64,000 nt of DNA, taken from Perkinsus marinus ATCC 50983. Taxonomy: Eukaryota > Perkinsozoa > Perkinsida > Perkinsidae. This document shows, in pieces, positions 14,099 to 29,086 of the stretch (the first letter of the stretch is position 1; every line of letters begins with the position of its first letter). Location of the stretch: assembly GCF_000006405.1 (NCBI RefSeq), contig NW_003212973.1, positions 29,668-93,667 on the forward strand. Direction: 5' to 3'. The notes beneath the pieces were generated by a model. The model searched no databases, was not told the origin of the DNA, and was given only the letters and a program-made list of their open reading frames with translations. The translations under genes were made by a program, and so were the position numbers.

Positions 14099-16382
14099 TT
14101 ACTGATCCTCAGATTTGTATTGTGGAGGGTCCAAACGAGGTCCAACAAGTGCATAACGTTTCCTTAATGGTTTCGCCAACTTTACCTTTAATCTGATAAT
14201 GACTGTGATTATCAAATTAATAAATGATGATAATTACCTTTCAGAGAAGTAGTCAATAAGATCCTCACTAGTTAGATATTGTTCAGAGGATACCTATTGT
14301 TGTTATAAATACTCATTATAGTCATAATACTACTATTACCTTTGATGTACCAGCTACACATATCGCCAAGTCTTTACTCATATATCCAGCTTCCACAGAT
14401 TCAATACATGCCTCTTCTAGAGCCTTAAGGATGGGTACCATAATAATAGATCCTATTACTACTACTACTACCTGAGCAAAGTGCTTTAATCTAGAATTAT
14501 CATCGAGTATAGCCCGTTGGTTGAGAGCCCTTGACCAAGCGAATATTGATGCTATTGGATTAGTTGATGTCTTCTCACCTCTCTGAAGTTAAGAATTTAT
14601 TATTACTATAGATAGATCTATTACTACTACTCACTTGGTATGCTCTAAAATGCCTTGTTACAGTACCATGAGCTGCTTCTGATAATACTGTCTTACCGTC
14701 TGGACACACTAGGATGGAAGTCATTAATCCTAATGATCCGTAACTGAATATTCACCCACTGAGTATTGAACTCGGGTGTAATACTATCCTACCCTTGAGC
14801 AACGATATCAGACTGGACATCTCCATCATAATTCTTACATGCCCATACAAAACCACCTTTAGATTTAATAGCCTATTAAAGTGTTGTTAACTTGGGTTTA
14901 CTGAATAATAAGAAGACTAACTCACTTGCGCCACCATATCATCAATCAAACGATGTTCATACCATAGACCAGCCTTATCAAAAGCACTCCTGACCATAAT
15001 GATGATGATAATAATAATAACTGCTGCAAAGATCATCGTTATTATAACCTACTTGTATTCCTCAACATATAACTGTTGGAATATGTCCTTGAACATCCCA
15101 TCATAAGCTTTAAGTATAGTATTCTTAGAGGAGAAGTAAAGCGGCATACCCTAGAGTAATAAAAAGGGCTCTCATTGGCGCACCTTATCATCATCATCAT
15201 CACCTTACCTGGCCTAATGCATATGTAAAACAACATCTGGCAAAACTTTCAATAGATCTCTTAGTATTATACCTACACCCATGTGTTAATATCTGATACT
15301 AGTCTTATTATTACATGCCCATAACGACACCGCCTTCATCCTTCTCTTTGAATTCAAAGAGTCTTACGGTCTTACTCGCGGATCCATCACTAGGATGAAA
15401 TACCAAGTCTACGATCCCTGAGAGAGGCGTAGATCCTCGGTTCAATTCCTACTTACTATATTTATTACCAGGAATATTATCCGTCTGGAACTGTTCACAC
15501 TTGTACTGATCAGCATGAGCATGACGACCAATAACAATTGGATACTCCCAACCAGGGACATATCTAATGATAATCATCCTCGGTGGGTATCGAACTTGGG
15601 ACCTTTCCATTGTTATTATTACCGCGGAATGTTCCTTATTATTATAGGAGCTCTGAAGACTGTACCATCAAGTATGTTACGAATAGTACCATTCGGACTT
15701 TTCCACATCTTCTTTAGTTTGAATTCCTCAACTCGTGCAGCATCCGGAGTAATAGTAGCACACTTTACGCCAACATTATACCTGTTTTAGTGATATTAGT
15801 TTATAATAATGATAATGAATATTAAAGATATCTTCGATAGTACTTGAGGATGGCCTTTGCTGCTTTAATTGTTATCTCATCATTAGTCTTGTCTCTACTA
15901 GTGAGTGATAGATCATAATAATCAATATCCATATCCAAGAATGGGAATATCTACTATAGCTCTAACTCTAAGCATGCATATACCATCTTATTATTATTAC
16001 CAACTTATCTTTTATCATCTGCCATACTATCCTGGTCATCTCATCACCATCTAATTCTACTATAGGATTATCCACTCTAATACGTTCATATTCAACCTAG
16101 TATACTATCAACATCTTCGATCAATCTATCCATATAGTAATACTCTAGTTAAAAGCTTCCATTCCACCTTATTGGGCATAATATTATTCGACATATTACG
16201 CTTATGTTGTTGTTGAGTTGAAGCGAAGCTACGTCTAGCAATGCTACCTAATATACCTACACTATCGAGAATATCCTTTCCCGATTCAACTCACTCGATA
16301 GAGGCAAAGTGCAGGTTGGAGAGTATATTAAGCTGATGAGAGGAGTGGATGATGGATAGCGTAGCATTGATAATAATGACAT
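14099..16382 (-). CDS. IDH: NADP-dependent isocitrate dehydrogenase, probably mitochondrial
   Basis: This enzyme converts isocitrate plus NADP to 2-oxoglutarate, CO2 and NADPH. The core begins with [19 protein letters not shown] (about 16020-16080). It has the variable-region exon [14 protein letters not shown] (about 15665-15705) and [14 protein letters not shown] (about 15523-15563). It also has [32 protein letters not shown] and [15 protein letters not shown] (14650-14850), and [20 protein letters not shown] (about 14510-14575). All match the eukaryotic dimeric NADP-IDH family. Upstream of the core, ATG 16382 opens a basic, Ser/Arg-rich leader ([12 protein letters not shown]..., then IARRSFAST) that looks like a mitochondrial presequence. 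Stop: 14099-14101. Two of its introns (15418-15468 and 15564-15622) contain tRNA T-arm-like cores. Confidence 0.92.
15418..15468 (-). repeat. IDH intron with T-arm-like core
   Basis: This 51-nt GT-AG intron lies between QTDNIPG and [11 protein letters not shown]. The strand opposite the gene holds GATCCTCGGTTCAATTCCTA, a B-box-like string. Confidence 0.8.
15564..15622 (-). repeat. IDH intron with T-arm-like core
   Basis: This 59-nt intron splits the codon before [12 protein letters not shown]. The coding strand holds AGGTCCCAAGTTCGATACCC. Confidence 0.8.
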
Positions 16383-17219
16383 ACTTCTAAGAGATAGATG
16401 TGTCATCAGATATAATGTATAACCACACTATATAGCATGGTCCTTGCAGTATCCTAGATCCCAGTAATCCCCCCTGATTAAATGTCTCTATGCCTAGGGT
16501 GATGAACTCTCCACAATATGATAGCAATGTATGATATCACCGGTGTAGATGATTCGAACGATAATGTATTATTCTTACCCAATAGTGGTAAAGGCTTCTT
16601 TGAAGGGTGATACCCGCGGTAGCGTATGTAACAAGTCTACCCCTCGTGCTCAACAACAACAACAACAACTTCAAACTCAAATTGTGCTCAACAGATGTGC
16701 TCCAGGAACGCTTCAACGCTCCTACAAGCGCTCGATCTAAGGACACTTCCATTTATCGGGCGAGCGCAAATATCAACTAATCATCAAAGATGCTGTGAAT
16801 GATCGAGAGTGCAAGATATATTACTCCGCGCTCCGGTCGATTGCATGATTGATCTCCCTCGTCTGATGATTAGCACGCACATCCCTTCAAGGGGTTCTTG
16901 ATATCATCTTCGTATGAGTGACGCCTCTCAGTCACCGATCGACGAGAGTTGGCTAGTGTGGTAGGGGAGGCACTTCCGAGGCAGACGTCGACGTTGAGGA
17001 GTCGGAAGAATTACATCAATTCCCTCGGAACATTGTGCTATTGTTGATGTTGAGTATATATGGGATTACTTATCATCAATATCACATTTCCTGTACTATT
17101 GGGAATACATTATTTAGATACGTATTGATCTGAGTATTGATACGTCAGATATCTGCCCGTATCAACACCCTAGATCTGGTTACGTCTAGATTGTAGACTT
17201 GAACTATTAACTACTAATA
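16383..17219. other. Intergenic region between IDH and MAF1
   Basis: Divergent starts flank this 0.8-kb gap, so it probably holds both promoters. The overlapping frames at 16537-16752 on both strands are carried by a CAA/GTT repeat and look like chance. The string GGGCGAGCGCAAAT at about 16758-16771 is a weaker copy of the GCTCGCCAT element (minus orientation, toward IDH). The first exon of MAF1 may lie at its right end. Confidence 0.3.
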
Positions 17220-18105
17220 GTAGTAATGATGATAATAAACTATTACCAGTAGAGAAGAATAATGAGATAAGGACCTCACCACACTTACTCAAATCATCAG
17301 GACCATTATCAGCAGCAGCCCAACATTCAAGACAATTATTGGTTATATTAATAGGGGCATTAAATGATACATTCCCTGATTATCAATTCAATACTCTAAG
17401 TCCTGATCATTTTGTTAAGAAGGAGGATCCTGGTGAAGTTGAAGTCAGTAATAATACTAATAATCAATAATAATAGCATAAGAAGCATATGGGTGATGAA
17501 GTGAATCAATACATCATTAGATGACCTAGCACAACCAGGATTAGTAGCTGAGCTATGGAGTGCAGTACAGAGTTATCTTAGCTTTATAGATACAGATGTC
17601 TATGAATTGGTATTACTAGTAATAACTACGCATATGTGATGACAATAGGTTGATGACTTGAGCCTTCTTCCAGCTCCTAATGATGATTCTGGATCGCATC
17701 TATGGCAGTTTCATTACTTCTGTAATGATAATAAACATATACGTAATAATACTATTATATCACTACTACATGTGCACTAATAGGCTTACTACTCTTTGCT
17801 GTAATGATGAGATGTTGCCAAGAGGTGGAGTGTATTACTCCCCAGCATCAGCTACGGGATATTATAGCAGTGATTATTCGGAGAGGAGTGGTATGGGAGG
17901 GTATACTGTGAGATACTGTCCTAGTACTACTATTATAGGGAATAAACTGATAAAAGGATCGCCTCAGGAGAATGGTAAGTCATCATCAATGATGACCTAC
18001 CATGATGATGATGACTCATCATCTTATTATCAACGGAGTAAGGATCAGCAGCAAAGCAATAATTACGGTAGAGTAGTTATTATTGTTGTTGTTGAGAATC
18101 GGTAA
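17220..18105 (+). CDS. MAF1: MAF1-like repressor of RNA polymerase III
   Basis: MAF1 binds and represses RNA polymerase III when growth signals fall. The signature segments are present in order. LLVILIGALNDTFPDYQFNT is at about 17338-17400, matching the 'LIATLNESFRPDYDFS' block of animal MAF1. FVKKEDPGEVEV-NQYI lies across an intron at 17420-17512. A LVAELWSAVQSYL exon is at 17540-17580. SHLWQFHYF is at about 17696-17720, matching 'GSLWSFNYFFYN'. The C-terminal part after 17720 is unsure: frames to 18105 are open and rich in Y, S and G, but the conserved basic strand after FHYF is not obvious. The start was not found; it lies upstream of 17260. A Pol III regulator next to introns full of Pol III promoter-like sequences is probably coincidence. 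Confidence 0.8.
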
Positions 18106-18428
18106 TACCAGCAATACATACATCATATATACTATTACCACACATCATGAATAAGAATAAATACCATGGTGAATATTGTAAGATGCTTACTACATGAAAG
18201 CTCATGAGTTGCGTAGTATGATACATCATCATTATAGTAGTAAGGATGGTATAATAATGGGTAATAGACACCACATAACTACTACTATCGGTGTTACTCC
18301 TACTAACGATTCACAAGGCCATGAAGTCGACAATGCTTACGCGGGTTAGCTCCTTCATGATACTGAAGTATGTAGCATCATGCTGCTCAGCCGAGGGAAG
18401 AGGAGGAGGAGGAGGAGGAAAGGAGGAT

Positions 18429-22392
<3,964 letters not shown>

Positions 22393-23098
22393 TGTGCTCT
22401 CATTACCATCTTTCCATCTACTATATTCTAACGATGTTCCCGTATGTGTAGCATGTTGTATTATCATCTAATCAGATGTAATAGTAGAGTTATTCAAGGA
22501 GTAGTGACGGCTACAAGCCTGCTAGCGCGTCTTCACCTCCGACGGCACCCTGCTTGGCGGGTTTTACACTTTGTTTCGGCGCGCTTTCGTGCTCATCAGC
22601 TGCCCTGCTCAGTTTTGGCTGGAAGCCTCCAAATATGAGTGAAATATGGAGGGATACCATTATAAACGACTATCTCTCTGTTGATATATAGCATTAGATC
22701 AGAAGCGGAGTTATGGATATACTCCCCGAGTAAAAGTTGGTATTTCGAGGCGTATTTCGATTTTAACACGTGTATGCCAAGAATATGTGGAGAAAACTTT
22801 TCACCAGTCTTCGACTTCTCACCAACTACGAAGAGTTAGGCCCTTCTGGACTTGGAGGTCACATCAGGTAAAGCATAAGTACATACCTCCCTGAGCCGCA
22901 AGGAGATGATACTCGTTCTGGTGGCTGTGCACGAGTCGAAAAACCGGGTATGCTAAGAATGTGTGGAGGGGTGTATAACAATAAGTCAGCGAATATCTAC
23001 TCTCGTGTTCATTGCGTACAAATCTGATAATTCTTCCAACCCAATATGATGATTGATAGATTGAAAGTAAGTCTACACTATCGTCAATGATACACTCT
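22393..23098. other. Convergent intergenic region, 3' ends of copine and CASP
   Basis: No gene is supported here. The two neighbours converge. A related pair of strings, CGTGTATGCCAAGAATATG at about 22758 and CGGGTATGCTAAGAATGTG at about 22945, may be a small duplication. A more GC-rich patch lies at 22500-22620. Confidence 0.4.
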
Positions 23099-25593
23099 TC
23101 AGACATTGTCATACTTGGACGATAAATGCATGAACTTATACCTGTGGCAATAGTATGAGCAGAATATGATGATGATATTACTAAGTACTTACAAAACTAT
23201 AAATACTAGTAAATGTAATGCCATAAGATAGAGTCCACCGGCAATCCTAGTCATCCTATTACCAACTATCAATGTCAGTACTTGTACCTGATACTAATAA
23301 GTAGATGATACCTCTCCAATAATAGGAGTAGGTAGTATTATTATTACGAGCAGCCTTTCCCCTCTAGGTAACCTCATTAACCTCTTCTCCCTCTCTGATA
23401 TCTTAAATGTCTCAAATGGTGACAATGATACCTCCTCCATGTAGGCTGGCATATACCGCATTTCGATCACATCGTCTTCACTCGACGCATGCCCTAATAC
23501 GACGATCCCTTCCTAACTTAGTATCAATAACGAGCTCACTGGGTAGGATAGACTCGATACCATTACTGCTGCTAGTACTGCTGCTAGTACTTAACCCACT
23601 CATAGATTGCCAATACTTCTTCTGTTCCAATAACTTGATATTATCGGTATATAGTGTATCACACTTCCTGGTCTTATCTCCAACCTCCTCCCTTAATGAA
23701 TCCCTTTCAGCCTCAAGAGTGAGGACTCTAGCTCTAAGATGATCTCGTTGCTGTCGTGTTATAGCCATTAATGAAGGGGGCTCTTCTACTGTAGATAAAG
23801 AGGATGGAGTGGTAGTAGTATATGGTAATGATGCCTATAGAAGGGGGTAATAAGGATGAGCAAGATAATAATAACTCACATCATTGCCAAGCTTTTCCAA
23901 CCTATCCAATGATTCCTTTAACATCGATACTTCCTCCTCCCGTTGTCGAAGCTTATCTGCTATGGTACTAACCTCAGATGCCTTAGCCCGTAATGGTACC
24001 AACTGTCCCTCTAGATTCCGAACCTATACATGAGGATAACGTATAACGTATGAACACCATCACCTTCCCTAGGAGCATCCTCTCTAGCTCAGTCGATCCT
24101 TCTGATGGGTCTGCACTGTACTCGACGATCTTCATCTTCTCTAGAGTTGCCTGACACCTGATATGGGAATCCACCCAGGTTCAACCCTCGGGGACAGCAC
24201 TTTTGAAGATCTCCCTCAACATCCTTGAGTCTAGCCACCTCTTTCTCCTCTTGTCTAAGCCTCTCTGTTACCATCTTTATTTCATCAGCAAGGTCCAAGC
24301 ACTCCTGTTGTAGGTGATTGATGGTATTAAGTCGTTCCTCCCTATCAGCATCAGCCTTAGACCGTACTGTAACCAACTCGGCTTCGAGGGCTTCATTACG
24401 TTGACGTTCTTGTTGAAGCTCTAAAGTCCTAAAAAGGAGTTCCTTAGCGTCACTAAGCCTTCGATCATCATCATTATAATAATAATACCGATCCATTCCA
24501 TGTGTGGACTTGGTCTGAATCCTCAATGCTTCAACCTCTCCAGTGAGTCGGTCAATATCCTATAATCAACAGCCTTGTAACGATCGAATGTCAAGTACCT
24601 CATTACCGCGGCAAGTGTCTCGTTCTCAGCTGTCAATGCCTGTAAACTATCTTCCGACATTTTACTATAATGTCTCCTCTCCTCCTCAGCTCTTGTGATA
24701 AGACTCTCAGCTTCCTTTCGACGATCTCTCTCATTATCCAATTCCTGCTGTAATCGCTGTATGCGATCATCAAGATTAATATGATGATGCTGTAGTCGTG
24801 TAGTGAACTCTTCCTCCTGTTGACTAAGAGCTGCTTGAACCTTCTCATCGGCCTCATCATCCTTGGCCTTGAGAGCCTCCTTAAGACGACGGACAGTAAC
24901 AGCTTGATTGGTTAGAGTTGAGAACTCAGTCTCTAGATCAGCCAACTGTTGGTAGATAATAATATTGCTACCAGCATGCCCTATTCATGATTATTACCTT
25001 TGATGTCAGTCTCACGATCTCATCATCCTTCCTTCGTATGGTATTACTCAACTCATCAATGTGTTCATCAGTAGCGTTAGTAAGGGTAGTAGCCATAGCA
25101 GACACTGGGTCGGGCAATGGTTTGAGGAGCCTGAGCTGAATGAATGCCACGTGAATTGGCGAAGGTGTGGTACTCACTGGTAGAGCTTATTAAATGACGT
25201 CTCCGCTTGCTTAGCCCTCCTACTCAAATTATCGATCTCATGTTGGTAATCTTTTAATAACTCATTCCATTGTGATAACGGTGCTGCTGCTGCTGTTGTT
25301 GTGGATTCTTCTTCACTGTGCGATGAAGATATCCCCCGTCGTAGGAGTGCCTCTGAGAATCTCTCTTAAATGGACAAGACCCCCCTCCTTCTAGTACTAG
25401 TATCCTCAGCCAATTGCTTCTTCGATTCAAGACTACGTGCTCTAGATTGTACCATAACCTCTAAAGTGTTGGACATCTCCTCGAGTAGTAGAGGGAAGTT
25501 TAATGACCTATTACCCGATAGCACGACCACAACTACCTTATCAATGTATTACCTCCATAGATCCGCTGTACTACGCTCCTCAGAGGCTGACAT
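23099..25593 (-). CDS. CASP: CASP-like Golgi coiled-coil membrane protein (CUX1 short form / COY1 family)
   Basis: This is a tail-anchored Golgi golgin involved in vesicle tethering. From ATG 25593 (MSASEERSTADLW) the exons code for long coiled coils (about 25290-23480; for example RLKEALKAKDDEADEKVQAA at about 24825-24885). The C-terminal exons are diagnostic. SPFETFKISEREKRLMRL lies near 23370-23430. Then across an intron comes a block reading GNRMTRIAGGLYLMALHLLV and IVLYKF (about 23205-23275), the tail anchor that in human CASP reads ARTIGFFYTLFLHCLVFLVL. The stop is at 23099-23101. Introns are short and AT-rich. A GCTCGCCATTATGATCGA element sits 40-60 bp before the start. The identity rests on architecture plus the conserved tail. 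Confidence 0.85.
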
Positions 25594-26086
25594 TATAAAT
25601 CAGGCAACCATACACATGCTAACATGCGCGGTCAATCGATCATAATGGCGAGCGCTAAAATTTAGATGCTTATGATCGTGAGTGGTGGGGGAAATCCTCA
25701 TTTCTAAAGAATAGGCCTCTTTTCTAAAGAAGTTTAGCTCACGCTCTCACTTGCATTTCGACTTAGCCTTGGATAACAGTTCGGGTTTCTGGTTTCCCGT
25801 CGGGTTTCGGGTGGGGTTTCGGGTTTCCCTTTCTCCGCTTTCACCTGCAGTTATTGTTTTTTTTTGGAATTTGCAGTTTAGATTCTCACTTGCGTTATGG
25901 TCATCACTTGGATATCAACCTTTACTTTCCATTAATGGCGCGCGCTTCTTTGGATTTTAGGCATCTCGCTTAGATTTGATGCAGTGCCCGTGAGTGGTGA
26001 GGGAAGTTGGTCATGCTGTAGTCGAGTGTCTCAATGAGCTGAGTGATTATTATATATCGTGTTGTGGTCGCCTTCTCCTGGTATCA
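25594..26086. promoter_or_regulatory. Divergent promoter region between CASP and prohibitin-2
   Basis: This is a 493-bp gap between divergent starts. Two related elements occur: GCGCTCGCCATTATGATCGA on the minus strand at about 25638-25657, and GCGCGCGCCATTAATGG on the minus strand at about 25931-25947. Between them are short imperfect repeats of TTCTAAAGAA (25703-25730) and CGGGTTTCGGG/TTTCCC (about 25783-25830), and a T run at 25856-25865. Confidence 0.4.
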
Positions 26087-27264
26087 ATGGCATCATCTGC
26101 AGGAGCTGATAAGTTCCTATCTGGTTTGGCATTAGCAGCCTTTGGCGCAGGAGGAGTCGGCTTATTCTGCAATACATGCCTTTTTAATGTGGATGGTGGT
26201 CAGAGAGCAGTCATGTGGAGTGTAATCATAACAACAACAACAAGCTCCTCCACCTCCCTCTACAGCCTGGTCATCTTATTAGGTATTCAGTGGTGTATCT
26301 GATAAGATATATGGTGAAGGGACTCATATTAGAATACCATGGTTTCAACGACCACATGTCTATTCAATACAGATAAAACCTAAACTTATTCAGACTACTA
26401 CAGGTAAGAAGACTACTATGTGTGATGTAAGGTTATCCCTCCTTAGGTACTAAGGACCTTCAGATGGCTACGATTCATGTCCGTCTACTTTATCGTCCTG
26501 TTACTGATCGTCTACCGGCTATACATAAGTCCTTGGGACCCGATTACGCTGAGAGAGTTTTACCTTCAGTTGGGAATGAGGTAGGACTTACTAGGTAGTT
26601 GTGTAGGAGGACTTGTTATGGTCATCATCAGGTGTTGAAGGCAGTTGTTGCTCGTTATAATGCTGAACAGCTTCTAACACAACGAGAGAAGGTATCTCGT
26701 GAGATTAGGAATGCTGTAGTGGATCGATGCCAAGCATTTGATGTGAGCAGCCTCCAACTGGGCGGTCATGGTGGGTAATCAAGGTTGTTATCATTAGATT
26801 GCTCTGGATGATGTCTCCATCACTCACTTGAACTATGGTAGAGAGTTTGCCAAGGCTATTGAGGAGAAACAGGTTGCTGAGCAGGAAGCTGAGAGGCAGA
26901 AGTTTGTTGTTGCTAGTAATGAGTGATGACGGAGGGAGGATATAAGATTGGCAATACTACGATCACTTCAGAGACCGAACAAGAGAGGATAGCAACAGTG
27001 ATAAGAGCTGAGGGTGAGGCTCAGGCAGCTACTATGATATCCAAGGCCCTTAAAGAACATGGTACTGGTCTTATTGAGGTAATCATCATCATAATGAGGG
27101 AGGGGTATCATCAACTCTAGTTGGTATATGATTAGGTTAGAAGGATTGATGCAGCACGAGAGATTGCTGAGACATTGGCTAAATCCCCCAATGTCATGTA
27201 TCTACCCGAGAAGCAGAATACCCTTCTAGGCCTTGGATCAGCAGCTCAGGGTGGTGGGAAGTAG
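26087..27264 (+). CDS. PHB2: Prohibitin-2
   Basis: This is an inner mitochondrial membrane scaffold that forms ring complexes with prohibitin-1 and regulates the m-AAA protease. The start ATG 26087 opens a hydrophobic segment (about residues 12-32, the usual N-terminal anchor) followed by [12 protein letters not shown]. After one intron come [20 protein letters not shown], then [54 protein letters not shown] and [19 protein letters not shown]. The C-terminal coiled coil has [19 protein letters not shown] and the end is [20 protein letters not shown]. The layout and length (about 285 aa) fit the PHB2 family. The stop is TAG 27262-27264. Introns are 40-70 nt. Confidence 0.95.
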
Positions 27265-27595
27265 AAAGGTAAGATGCTTTCTTGAGGCTGTGCTCGTAAC
27301 ATACTTTCAGGTTTCCGATAAGGTCGATGGGCTACACATGAATCGATTGTGGTAGGAGGATGCAGAAACTTATCATATAGTTTACCAGAAGTTAGCCGGA
27401 GAGTGGTATTCAACCGCACTAGTGCGCAGTTTCTGATACCTTACTCATATGAGAGTATTGGTTCATCCATCATCCCATCGACCTGTTGATAGTTTCAAGT
27501 GGTTGTTGTCGTTATCATCATCGTAATAATACAGTATCCAACCACAACCGATGTAGTGTTGATAACATTATGTTTATCAATTCAGTATAATCGTT

Positions 27596-28652
27596 ATGGT
27601 ATTAGTGGAGGAGGTAACCAACGAGGCTACCATAAGCAGCAGCAGCAGCAGTGATGGTAGTATTATCAAGAGAGGCTTTCTTTCGGCTGACGGCCGCCCT
27701 CGTTTGTATGGTGATGAGGGGAGTAAGGAGGGCTCAGTAACGGAAGAACAGCGACGAAAAAGGGAGGAGTATTAGTCGGCAGCCTGTAAGGGGTAGTGAT
27801 AGGGTTAGTTGCGTAGGTATGAGATCAATTGTAAGAGTAATGATGCTTTGGAAGGGGTCCTACATAAGAGGGATCATATTGTGGAGGGTTATGGAGGGAA
27901 GTACCCTGATAAGGCCCCTTGGTAGTAGTAATAATAATAGTCGATAGTTGAAGTGAGGGTAGGTATACTCCTGAATATCCTAAGAACTGTGAGTATAATA
28001 ATCCTCAATGTGTGATGGACCCGTTACAGTGTAGTAATAGTGATGAGGTTCATCAAAGACTATTGTTGGAGTCCAAGAGATGGAAGGATATACTTAATGT
28101 CCCAAGGCCATGTACCTCTACTGCCTCTACTTCTGCACTTAGGCATCCTCTGCTGTCATGGAAGTTCGGCTAGCCTATTGTGGTATTCGGGATGATGATG
28201 TCAACACTGTTATGGATGTACTACTACGCCTACATGATAGTACCTGTACATTCATAGACCTCAGCAACAATGAGATAATGGATGCTGGCGTGAGGGGAGG
28301 AGTGTATTATGAGGAGGTATCAGCCAAGTGATAGTAGGTACAATGTCTAGTGGGCCGACTGTGTAATGATTGTGGAGTCCTGCCTCATCTCAATAAACTG
28401 TGGATATTCGGCAATAAGTATACACAGCTAGGTGAGTGCATGACCATGGTCGTCATCATTATCGTGATGGGTGTTAGGGCGAGTGATGCTATTACAAGGG
28501 CTAAAGGTCATACGAAAGGGTCTCCAGGTGGAGGTAGATACACCAAAATGGATGGTATCGACACATGCTACCTCAACATGATCATCCTTTTCCGTTCGAA
28601 TGAGTTGTTGTGTAAGTTGGGGTTATCACTGTATTACGAATTGATCATCTAA
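27596..28652 (+). CDS. Leucine-rich-repeat protein (RNI type), 3' end uncertain
   Basis: ATG 27596 opens an exon with a Ser run and the segment IIKRGFLSADGRPRLYGDEG. It joins across a GT-AG intron to a Cys-containing exon (EINCKSNDALEG...) and then to YTPEYPKNCEYNNPQCVMDP (about 27966-28025). The next exon (28145-28290) is a leucine-rich repeat of the ribonuclease-inhibitor type: RLAYCGIRDDDVNTVMDVLL, then TFIDLSNNEIMDAGV. A further LRR exon (LPHLNKLWIFGNKYTQLG) lies at about 28380-28432. I do not recognise the N-terminal block or know the function. The last exon to 28652 is doubtful. Confidence 0.6.
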
Positions 28653-28782
28653 TATGCTTAACGATTGCCGAAGGAAGATGTAGCTTAGTACCGAAGTAAG
28701 TCTCCTTGATGAGGTCGCGGTTGGCTTCAATAGCGACTGCTAAAGTTACTGATAATGATGTTAAGTACGTAGATAGACTTAT

Positions 28783-28893
28783 CTACGAGTAGATAATCGA
28801 TTCTAGGAAATGCAATATAACCTGTCCCTCACCACAAGCAAGTGATATAGGGATATAAGGCATGTGCGTGACTGGACAACGCAAGTATTTAGC
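28783..28893 (-). CDS. Partial minus-strand open frame running into the gap
   Basis: A 37-codon frame (ending FLESIIYS and stop) runs from the assembly gap to 28783. It has a Cys pair and a protein-like composition (AKYLRCPVTHMPYIPISL), but no family is recognised. It may be a 3' exon of a gene whose 5' part is lost in the N run, or chance. Confidence 0.25.
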   Translation of the reverse strand, partial: AKYLRCPVTHMPYIPISLACGEGQVILHFLESIIYS

Positions 28894-28993
28894 NNNNNNN
28901 NNNNNNNNNNNNNNNNNNNNNNNNNNNNNNNNNNNNNNNNNNNNNNNNNNNNNNNNNNNNNNNNNNNNNNNNNNNNNNNNNNNNNNNNNNNNN
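28894..28993. other. Assembly gap (100 N)
   Basis: This is exactly 100 unknown bases, the usual placeholder for a gap of unknown length. Any distance measured across it is unreliable. Confidence 0.99.
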
Positions 28994-29086
28994 TTATCAC
29001 ATGGAAAGTAGTAGCATTGCCTCACTAAGTATTAATAAGAAACATTCGCTGAATAAGGTCAGAAAGTGGAGTCAATTTGATTATCA

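Noticed and set aside
22864-23112. 82-codon minus frame near the CASP end
   Set aside because: It overlaps the last CASP exon in another frame and has no conserved content; the CASP tail is clearly the real reading.
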